A stretch of DNA of 64,000 nucleotides, taken from positions 7,464,001 through 7,528,000 of the forward strand of contig NZ_LT629758.1 of the NCBI RefSeq assembly GCF_900104725.1. The letters are read 5' to 3'. Source of the stretch: Actinoplanes derwentensis. GTDB lineage: Bacteria; Actinomycetota; Actinomycetes; Mycobacteriales; Micromonosporaceae. Below the pieces are notes generated by a model that had not been told where the DNA came from, did no database searches, and was given only the letters and a program-made list of their open reading frames with translations. A program made the translations under genes and the position numbers. Positions 7,568-14,153 of the stretch are shown here, one piece after another; position 1 is the stretch's first letter; each line of letters starts with the position of its first letter.

Positions 7568-9091
7568 CTAAACCGGAGTTACCCCATGCCTACGCCGCGA
7601 GAACGAACGGTCCTTGTCCCGGGCGGCGAGGAAGCGCCGGACCAGTTCGGCCCGTAGATCCGCCGGTTCGACCACGGCGTCCACCACGAGTTCGCTGGCC
7701 AGGCGCATGATGTCGATGTCGCGCTCGTACTCGGCACGGCGCTCGGTGACAAAGGCGGCCCGTTCTTCCGGGTCCTCGATCGCCGCGATCTTGTTGGCGT
7801 AGACCGCGTTCACCGCCGCCTCCGCCCCCATCACCGCGATCTTCGCGGTGGGCAGGGCGATGGTGGCGTCCGGCTCGAAACCGGGGCCGGCCATCGCATA
7901 CAAACCGGCGCCGTATGCCTTGCGCACCACCACACAGATCTTCGGCACGGTCGCCTCGGAGATCGCGGTGATCATCTTGGCGCCGTGCCGGATGATGCCC
8001 TGCCGCTCGACCGCGGTGCCGACCATGAAACCGGGCACGTCGGTAAGGAACAGCAGCGGTACGTTGAAAGCGTCACAGAGTTGCACGAAACGGCTCGCTT
8101 TGTCGGCCGAGTCGACGAAGAGCACGCCGCCCTTGAACATCGAGTTGTTGCCGACGATACCGATCACCTCGCCGTTCATGCGGGCGAATCCGACTGTCAG
8201 CTCCCGGGCCCACAGAGCCCAGATCTCGAAGTAGGAGTTCTCGTCGACCAGGCCTTTCACGTACCGCCGCATGTCGAAGGCCTGGCGCTCGCTGGCCGGG
8301 ACCAGACCGCCGAGATCGATCTTCGAGGGGTTGGCGGCAGCCGCCGCCGGAGGCCGTTTCGTCCAGTTGGACGGCAGGTAGGACAGGTAGGTCCGGACCA
8401 CGTCGAGGGCCTCGCGCTCGGACTTGCAGAGGAAGTGCCCGACGCCGGACTCCTTGCAGTGCACCTGGGCGCCACCCATCGCCTCCAGGGTGGTCTTCTC
8501 CCCGGTGACCATCTCGACCATCCGGTCGGAGCCCAGATACATACTCGCGTTGCCGTCGACCATGGCGACCACGTCGCAGAACGCCGGAATGTAGGCCCCG
8601 CCCGCCGCCGACGGCCCGAACAGCGCGCAGACCTGGGGAATCGCCCCGGACGCCTTGACCTGGGTGTGGAAGATCTTGCCCGCGCCGCGCCGGCCCGGGA
8701 AGAGGTCGACCTGGTCGGTGATCCGGGCGCCGGCCGAGTCGACCAGGTAGACCATCGGGACGCCGAGCTGGTAGGCGCGCTCGATGATCCGGATGATCTT
8801 CTCGACCGTCCGGGCGCCCCAGGAACCGGCCTTGACCGTGGAGTCGTTGGCCATCACGCAGACGTCGCGGCCGTCGATCCGGGCGGATCCGGTGATCACG
8901 CCGTCGGCGGGCAGCCCGTCGGCGAGACTGTTGGCGTAGAGGCCGTCCTCGACGAAGGAACCCTCGTCGACCAGCAGCGCGATCCGCTCACGAGCAAAGA
9001 GCTTGCCCTTGGCGGCGTTGGCGGCGTGATAACGCTCCGCACCGCCGGCCAGCACACGCTTGCGCACTCCGGCCAGCGTCTCGCCGTCCAT
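7568..9091 (-). CDS. Acyl-CoA carboxylase beta subunit (carboxyltransferase; probably methylcrotonyl-CoA)
   Basis: A 507-residue protein with the two crotonase-like carboxyltransferase halves. N-terminal half: KGKLFARERIALLVDEGSF, VMANDSTVKAGSWGARTVEK, YLVDSAGARITDQVDLFPGR, and FGPSAAGGAYIPAFCD. C-terminal half: LLFLTDVPGFMVGTAVERQG and AYGAGLYAMAGPGFEPD. This subunit moves carboxylate from biotin to an acyl-CoA. The SMYLGSDRMVEMVTGE segment and the dehydrogenase and HMG-CoA lyase neighbours fit 3-methylcrotonyl-CoA carboxylase; propionyl-CoA cannot be excluded. AAGGAG lies four bases before the ATG, and the adjacent palindromes at 9100-9129 overlap that site. First gene of an operon with the dehydrogenase. 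Confidence 0.87.
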   Translation of the reverse strand: MDGETLAGVRKRVLAGGAERYHAANAAKGKLFARERIALLVDEGSFVEDGLYANSLADGLPADGVITGSARIDGRDVCVMANDSTVKAGSWGARTVEKIIRIIERAYQLGVPMVYLVDSAGARITDQVDLFPGRRGAGKIFHTQVKASGAIPQVCALFGPSAAGGAYIPAFCDVVAMVDGNASMYLGSDRMVEMVTGEKTTLEAMGGAQVHCKESGVGHFLCKSEREALDVVRTYLSYLPSNWTKRPPAAAAANPSKIDLGGLVPASERQAFDMRRYVKGLVDENSYFEIWALWARELTVGFARMNGEVIGIVGNNSMFKGGVLFVDSADKASRFVQLCDAFNVPLLFLTDVPGFMVGTAVERQGIIRHGAKMITAISEATVPKICVVVRKAYGAGLYAMAGPGFEPDATIALPTAKIAVMGAEAAVNAVYANKIAAIEDPEERAAFVTERRAEYERDIDIMRLASELVVDAVVEPADLRAELVRRFLAARDKDRSFSRRRHGVTPV

Positions 9092-9099
9092 GGCACTCC

Positions 9100-9129
9100 T
9101 TAACGCTCGTTAGACTTAACGAACGTTAG
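9100..9129. promoter_or_regulatory. Tandem TetR-type operators TTAACGnnCGTTAG
   Basis: Two 14-bp near-perfect palindromes, TTAACGCTCGTTAG (9100-9113) and TTAACGAACGTTAG (9116-9129), stand two bases apart just upstream of the carboxyltransferase start, the first overlapping its ribosome binding site. The same motif with one mismatch occurs upstream of the TetR gene (14140-14153). This geometry is typical of TetR-family operators; binding by the TetR protein at 13502 is inferred. Confidence 0.7.
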
Positions 9130-9164
9130 GGTATCTCACAGAGTGATACACCGGCAACGCCGAA

Positions 9165-9188
9165 CGGGAGCCCCCTGAGGAACTCCCG
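9165..9188 (-). terminator. Possible terminator of the chaplin-like gene
   Basis: CGGGAG (9165-9170) and CTCCCG (9183-9188) form a short GC-rich stem 20 bases beyond the stop of the glycine-rich gene. No clear U-tract follows, so it is weak evidence. Confidence 0.35.
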
Positions 9189-9207
9189 CTCGGTCTCACC
9201 GAATACT

Positions 9208-10557
9208 TCAGCGCACAGCGTTCAGCAGGATCTTCTCGGCACTACGGCCGCCGACCTTGGTGTTGCCGTTCGCGTCGCCGGCCGGAGTGGCGTAACCGTC
9301 GTCCGGGGTCTCGGCGACGTTGCCGCGGTTGCCACCGTTCTTGTAACCGGCGTCGTCCACGTCCTGGTCGCCGTAGCCGTCCGGGTTGCCGCGGACCGGG
9401 TTGTCGTCCTTGGCGATGGTCTTGCCGGGCTTCTTCTTGTCGCAGTCCTTGTTGTGGTCCTTGTCGTCACACTTGCCGGGGTTGCCCTTACCAGGGCCCT
9501 TGCCAGGGTTGCCCTTGCCGGGGTTGCCCTTGCCGCCGCCGTTGTCGCCGGGGTTGCCGTAAGCACCGCCGGGGGTGCCACCGTTGTTGCCGGTGCTGGG
9601 GTTGCCACCATTGGCGTAGCCGCCGTTGTTGCCGCCGCCGTTGTTGGCCGGGGCCGGGTTGCCGTAGCCGCCGCCGTTGTTGGCCGGCGCCGGGTTGCCG
9701 TAGCCGCCGCCGTTGTTGGCCGGCGCCGGGTTGCCGTAAGCACCGCCGGGGTTGCCGCCGTTGGCGTAGCCGCCGCCGTTGGCGTAGCCGCCGCCGTTGG
9801 CGTAGCCACCCTGGGTGCCGCAGCCGCCGCCGTCGAGGAAGCCGATCGAGGTGCCGCAGCCGCCGCCACTGATGTAGCCGCCGCTGGTGTAGCCACTGGC
9901 CACGACGACGCCGTAGCTGTCGTCGTAACCGCCGCCGCAGCTGCCGTAGTCGTCGTAGTCGCCCACCACGCCGTAGAGGGTCGAGGCGCGGTAGACGTTC
10001 CAGTCACCGCAGTCGCTGCCGCCGATGACGTAACCCGGGGTGTAGACCGGGACGACCCGCTTGGCCCAGTGGGCCCGCTTGCGGTGGACGTAGCCGACGC
10101 TGTTCGAGCAGGTGCTGTAGGAGCTGATGTACGAGTTGCCGCAGCTGCTGTGGCCGAGAAGACCACCGAGGCCGCCGAAGCCCGGGAAGAACCCGCCGCC
10201 GCTCTCGACGCGCTTCTTGTCGTGCTTGAAGGCCCGGCTCTCGACCTGCTTCTTGCCGTGCTTGACGGTCCGGCTCTCAACCTGCTTCTTGACGGTCCGG
10301 CTCTCGAGCGGCCGATCGCCGATCTCGTTACCGCAGACGCCGGTCCCGGTCGCGGAACCGAGCAGACCGAGCGCGGTGTCGCACACGGTGGCCGGGACGT
10401 CGACCGGCATGGACACCGGGCTGCCGTCCAGAATGCCGAAGTTGCCGAAACTGGTCTGGCCGGTATCGGCCAGCGCGGCAGCGGACGGGGCGAGCAGCAG
10501 GGCTCCGGCCGCGAGGATACCGACACTCAGAGTCTTACGAACCCAAGTCTTCTTCAT
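9208..10557 (-). CDS. Secreted chaplin-like protein with glycine/asparagine-rich repeat region
   Basis: A 449-residue secreted protein. A signal peptide (MKKTWVRKTLSVGILAAGAL ... SAAALA) is followed by a ~45-residue segment, FGNFGILDGSPVSMPVDVPA then VCDTALGLLGSATGTGVCGN, that resembles a chaplin domain: two cysteines and alternating hydrophobic/glycine residues. Then come basic VESRTVKKQ-type repeats. A long Gly/Asn/Tyr region includes three YANGGG units and three NPAPANNGGGYG units, and a GNPGKGNPGKG stretch leads to a charged C-terminus. Chaplins coat aerial hyphae with amphipathic fibrils; length and repeats here are far beyond a normal chaplin, so a structural envelope or spore-coat role is inferred. 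The ATG at 10557 begins a typical signal peptide; a GTG at 10578 is also in frame. Confidence 0.75.
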   Translation of the reverse strand: MKKTWVRKTLSVGILAAGALLLAPSAAALADTGQTSFGNFGILDGSPVSMPVDVPATVCDTALGLLGSATGTGVCGNEIGDRPLESRTVKKQVESRTVKHGKKQVESRAFKHDKKRVESGGGFFPGFGGLGGLLGHSSCGNSYISSYSTCSNSVGYVHRKRAHWAKRVVPVYTPGYVIGGSDCGDWNVYRASTLYGVVGDYDDYGSCGGGYDDSYGVVVASGYTSGGYISGGGCGTSIGFLDGGGCGTQGGYANGGGYANGGGYANGGNPGGAYGNPAPANNGGGYGNPAPANNGGGYGNPAPANNGGGNNGGYANGGNPSTGNNGGTPGGAYGNPGDNGGGKGNPGKGNPGKGPGKGNPGKCDDKDHNKDCDKKKPGKTIAKDDNPVRGNPDGYGDQDVDDAGYKNGGNRGNVAETPDDGYATPAGDANGNTKVGGRSAEKILLNAVR

Positions 10558-11196
10558 CAGAGAAGGGATGCCTTTCACAAATGGTCAATTCTGTTTATGA
10601 AGTTTTTCTTCCGACCCCGAATTCGGGCGCAATGGCTCCCCGGAGCTATTCCTCCAGCCTGAATTCGCTGGTGACAGCGCCTTCTCAAGGCGTCACGCTC
10701 AAGGCATCACGCGATTCGCCGCTCGTTCGCAAGCGGTTGAGGAATCGCGCGGTTCGGGCGCTTGACGACAGCGCCGGGCGGGGTCAGTCCGGTGAAACGA
10801 TCGGGGCCGGGGCCTCCGGTTCGGAGGGACTCCGGTGGATCTTCGGTGCGGTCTCCGACGGCTGGTCAGCCGCTTTCAGGAGCACGCCGACCGCGGAGAC
10901 GACAAAGGCACGCGGGGCACACCCCACGCGGCGCTCCGGTCGCCGCTCCGCCCCCTGGCTGTGGGACGGCATGTGCGAGGAGCCGCCGTGGGTGATCACG
11001 GAGCGGCTCGTCGTGCGCTCATCGCGCTCGACCCCCCAGCTCTTCACGATCACCCCTCGTCGTCAACGGCAGCCGATCCGTTCCTTTAGGCAGGAACACA
11101 GGCGCTATTGGCTGCTCGGTATTGGTAACGACGGGAGCGCGCGGAAAGTCACGCCGGCAATTCGGGAAATCGAACGCCGGAAAGAGTCACCGGAAA
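10558..11196. other. Non-coding gap upstream of the chaplin-like gene
   Basis: About 640 bases in which I find no convincing gene: the frames that stay open read as arginine/serine-rich shadows. Its left end must contain the promoter of the minus-strand chaplin-like gene and its right end the 3' flank of the HMG-CoA lyase gene. Two GAATTC-centred stretches at about 10619-10625 and 10661-10666 are the only short symmetry noted. Confidence 0.4.
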
Positions 11197-12072
11197 TCAC
11201 GCCAAGCGGGTGCGTGGCCCCGCCCGGAGAACACCGGACGGCAACCGGCGACCGATCAGGCGTTCCGCCAGGGCAGCCGCCTCGATAAGGCGGTCCAGGT
11301 CGATTCCGGTGTCGATGCCCATGTCGTGGAGCATGTGCACCACCTCCTCGGTGGCCACGTTGCCGGAGGCTCCCGGGGCATACGGGCAGCCGCCCAGACC
11401 GCCGGCGCTCGCGTCGAACTCGGAGACGCCCAGGTCCAGTGCGGTCAGGATGTTCGCGAGCCCCGTACCCCTGGTGTTGTGGAAGTGGAGCAGGTCCGGG
11501 CGTACCACCGACAGAAGATCTCGAACCCGCCGCGGCGTCGCCATGCCCGTCGTGTCGCCGAACGCGATGCGGTCCGCGCCGTCGGCGCGCACCCTGGCCA
11601 CGATGCCCGCCACCCGATCCGGGTCGACGTCACCCTCGAACGGGCAGCCGAAACTGGTCGCGACGATCACCTCGAGAGTCGCGCCGGCCTCGTGCACCAA
11701 CGGGATGAGCAGCGCGATGTCGTCCAGCGACTCCTCTGTGGAGCGATTGAGATTGCGCCGGTTGTGAGTGTCGCTCGCCGACACCACCACCTCGATCTCC
11801 CGAAACCCGGCGGCGAGCGCGCGCTGGGCACCCCGGGTGTTCGGGATCAGCGCGGAGTAACGCACATCCGGGTTGTGCCAGGACTTCGCCCAGACCTCGT
11901 CGGCGTCGGCCATCTGCGGAATCGCCCGGGGCGAAACGAAGGAGACCGCCTCGATCCGGCGCACCCCGGTCCCGCTCAGGGCGTCGAGCAGCTCGACCTT
12001 GGCAGCGGTGGCGATGGGCTCCTCGTTCTGGAGACCGTCTCGGGGCGCCACCTCACGGATGATCGCTTTCAC
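11197..12072 (-). CDS. Hydroxymethylglutaryl-CoA lyase
   Basis: A 291-residue TIM-barrel lyase. Family signatures are clear: REVAPRDGLQNE at residues 6-17 (metal and substrate binding), EAVSFVSPRAIPQMADADEV, SFGCPFEGDVDP, GDTTGMATPRRV, and the catalytic-cysteine loop GGLGGCPYAPGASGNVATEE near residues 225-245. It cleaves HMG-CoA to acetoacetate and acetyl-CoA, the last step of leucine degradation. The GTG start (12070-12072) overlaps the stop of the biotin carboxylase gene by four bases, so the two are translationally coupled. This coupling strengthens the assignment of the neighbouring carboxylase and dehydrogenase to methylcrotonyl-CoA and isovaleryl-CoA. Confidence 0.92.
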   Translation of the reverse strand: MKAIIREVAPRDGLQNEEPIATAAKVELLDALSGTGVRRIEAVSFVSPRAIPQMADADEVWAKSWHNPDVRYSALIPNTRGAQRALAAGFREIEVVVSASDTHNRRNLNRSTEESLDDIALLIPLVHEAGATLEVIVATSFGCPFEGDVDPDRVAGIVARVRADGADRIAFGDTTGMATPRRVRDLLSVVRPDLLHFHNTRGTGLANILTALDLGVSEFDASAGGLGGCPYAPGASGNVATEEVVHMLHDMGIDTGIDLDRLIEAAALAERLIGRRLPSGVLRAGPRTRLA

Positions 12073-13397
12073 CGCATCCGCCCGACGATGCCGGTGTCGT
12101 AGTCACCGGAGAGGAACTCCTCGTTCTCCAGCAACTCGGCGAAGAAGGGCAGGTTGTTCTTCGGGCCGGCGATAGCGAAGTCCCGCACCGCGGCACGGGC
12201 TCTGGCGATCACCTCGTCCCGGTCCGCGCCGAAGATGATCAGTTTCGCCATCAGCGAGTCGTAGTGCTGGCTGACCGTGGCGCCCTCGGCGTAACCGGAG
12301 TCGACGCGGACGCCCTCGCCGGACGGCTCGACCCAGGTGGTCACCTTGCCGGGGCCGGGGAAGAACCGTTTCGGGTCCTCCGCGTTGATCCGCAGTTCCA
12401 GCGCGTGACCGGTTTGGACACCGGGCACCTCGACGTCTTCTCCGGACGCGATCCGAAGCTGGGCCTCCACCAGGTCGATGCCGTGAATCAGCTCGGTGAT
12501 CGGGTGCTCGACCTGCAGCCGGGTGTTCATCTCCAGGAAGAAGAACTCGCCGGTGGTGGGGTCGAGCAGGCACTCCACCGTGCCCGCGTTGCGGTAGCCG
12601 ACCGCCGCACCGGCTTTCACCGCCGCCGCCTTCATCCGCTCGCGCAGCTCCGGGCTCACCGCGGGCGACGGGGCTTCCTCGGCCAGCTTCTGATTGCGGC
12701 GCTGCACCGAGCACTCCCGCTCGGAGAGGGCGATCACCCGGCCGTCCGCCAGGCCGAGGATCTGCACCTCCACGTGCCGCACCCGGGGGAAGTAGCGCTC
12801 GATCAGCACCGCGCCGTCACCGAACATCCGCTCGGCGAACGTGTGGACCTTCTCGTACTCCTTCGCCAGGCCCGCCGCGTCCTCGGCGACGGCCATGCCC
12901 ATCCCGCCGCCGCCGGCCGCGGCCTTCACCATCACCGGGAAACCGATCCGCTCGGCCGTGGCCAGCGCGTCCTCGGCGCTGGCGGCCGGATCCGCGGATC
13001 CCGGCGCGACCGGCACACCGGCCGCTGCCATCAGATTCCGGGCGTTGATCTTGTCGCCCATCGCGGTGATCGCGTCGGCGCCGGGGCCGACCCAGACCAG
13101 ACCATTGGCTTCGACCGTACGGGCGAAGTGGGCGTTTTCGCTCAAGAAGCCATATCCCGGGTGGATAGCCTGGGCGCCGGTCGACTTCGCGGCGGCCAGG
13201 ATCGCCTCGACGTTGCGGTAACTCTCCGCCGGATTCGCCGGGCCGATGACCACCGCCTCGTCAGCCTCCCGGACGAACGGCATGTCTGCGTCCACATCCG
13301 CGTGGACCGCGATCGTCCGGATCCCCAGACGCTTGGCGGTCCGGATGATCCGGCGGGCGATCTCGCCCCGGTTCGCGACGAGCAGTGACTCGATCAT
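12069..13397 (-). CDS. Acyl-CoA carboxylase biotin carboxylase subunit, without biotin-carrier domain
   Basis: A 442-residue ATP-grasp protein with the biotin carboxylase order: LLVANRGEIARRIIRTAKRL (residues 4-23), HPGYGFLSENAHFAR, the glycine-rich ATP loop VMVKAAAGGGGMGMAV, ERYFPRVRHVEVQIL, ALSERECSVQRRNQKLAEEA, EFFFLEMNTRLQVEHPITEL and ELRINAEDP. It carboxylates biotin using ATP and bicarbonate. Methylcrotonyl-CoA carboxylase alpha subunits usually continue to about 600-670 residues with a C-terminal biotinyl domain carrying an MKM motif; this one ends at GIVGRMR with no such domain, so the carrier must come from another gene. It is followed, with overlap, by the HMG-CoA lyase gene and preceded by the TetR gene. 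Confidence 0.88.
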   Translation of the reverse strand: MIESLLVANRGEIARRIIRTAKRLGIRTIAVHADVDADMPFVREADEAVVIGPANPAESYRNVEAILAAAKSTGAQAIHPGYGFLSENAHFARTVEANGLVWVGPGADAITAMGDKINARNLMAAAGVPVAPGSADPAASAEDALATAERIGFPVMVKAAAGGGGMGMAVAEDAAGLAKEYEKVHTFAERMFGDGAVLIERYFPRVRHVEVQILGLADGRVIALSERECSVQRRNQKLAEEAPSPAVSPELRERMKAAAVKAGAAVGYRNAGTVECLLDPTTGEFFFLEMNTRLQVEHPITELIHGIDLVEAQLRIASGEDVEVPGVQTGHALELRINAEDPKRFFPGPGKVTTWVEPSGEGVRVDSGYAEGATVSQHYDSLMAKLIIFGADRDEVIARARAAVRDFAIAGPKNNLPFFAELLENEEFLSGDYDTGIVGRMR

Positions 13398-13501
13398 GGC
13401 CCTCTTTCCGTCGGGGAGGATCGCCTCGTGGGCGTCGTTACTCCGTCCGCTTACTCCGTTTCACCGAACACGGCCTTGGGGGATCGCCCCTCGTCCAGTG
13501 T

Positions 13502-14107
13502 TCAGTGGCCGGTCAGTGCGTGGATCGTGGCGTCGCGCAGCAGGGCCGCCCGGCGCACCCGGTCGACCTCGCCACCGAGAAACGGCGTCGAGTTCATCAG
13601 GCCGAACGCGGCGTGGGCCAGCACCCTGGCCTCGGGGGCGGGCAGCTCCGGGCGCACCCGGGACAGCACACCGACCCATTCCTCGACGTACAGCCGCTGC
13701 AGTTTTCGGATCTGCCGGCGCGGATCCTCCGGAAGCCGGTCCAGCTCGTGCAGGTGCAGGGCGATCACCGCCGGGTTCGCCAAGGCGAACTCGACATGGA
13801 AGTCGATCAGGTCGGCGAGCGCCGCCTCCGCCTCGTCCGGATGCCGGGCGACCCGCTCCTTGCCACCCGCGAGCAGGCTCTCACTCACCGGGATCAAGGC
13901 GGCGACCAGCATCGCCTCTTTACCGGCGAAGTGGTGGTAGAGAGCCGGGCCGGTGACGCCGGCGGCGGAGCCGATGTCGTCCATCGACACACCGTGATAT
14001 CCGCGGGAGGCGAACAGGCCCACCGCGATTTCCAGAATCTCGTCGCGGCGTGACCGCCGCCTCGGAGCCGGCGGAGTGGACCGGTGCCGCTGATCTACCG
14101 TCGTCAC
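13502..14107 (-). CDS. TetR-family transcriptional regulator of the acyl-CoA locus
   Basis: A 201-residue TetR protein. The N-terminal helix-turn-helix reads RRDEILEIAVGLFASRGYHG, then VSMDDIGSAAGVTGPALYHH and FAGKEAMLVAAL, the typical TetR_N order. The C-terminal ligand domain is about 140 residues and not diagnostic. The GTG at 14107 is chosen because the basic N-terminal region begins there; a TTG at 14131 is also possible. A palindrome matching the two operators in front of the carboxyltransferase gene lies 33 bases upstream, so it probably represses itself, the following biotin carboxylase/HMG-CoA lyase genes and the separate carboxyltransferase/dehydrogenase operon. The ligand is plausibly an acyl-CoA intermediate (inference). 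Confidence 0.85.
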   Translation of the reverse strand: MTTVDQRHRSTPPAPRRRSRRDEILEIAVGLFASRGYHGVSMDDIGSAAGVTGPALYHHFAGKEAMLVAALIPVSESLLAGGKERVARHPDEAEAALADLIDFHVEFALANPAVIALHLHELDRLPEDPRRQIRKLQRLYVEEWVGVLSRVRPELPAPEARVLAHAAFGLMNSTPFLGGEVDRVRRAALLRDATIHALTGH

Positions 14108-14139
14108 CTCGCAACTGTAACCCGGCGTCAAGTCGGGGC

Positions 14140-14153
14140 TTAACGGCCGTTCA
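14140..14153. promoter_or_regulatory. TetR-type operator upstream of the TetR gene
   Basis: TTAACGGCCGTTCA differs at one position from the TTAACGnnCGTTAG motif duplicated at 9100-9129. It overlaps the stop codon of the TPR gene and lies just upstream of the TetR start, an expected place for autoregulation. Confidence 0.55.

Noticed and set aside
9454..10662. Long Val/Ala-rich plus-strand frame opposite the chaplin-like gene
   Set aside because: Antisense of a glycine/asparagine repeat gene; low complexity with no start signals. The minus-strand gene has a signal peptide and sensible domains.
10581..11288. 235-codon plus-strand frame in the gap before HMG-CoA lyase
   Set aside because: No ribosome binding site, Arg/Ser-rich composition, and it overlaps the end of the lyase gene.
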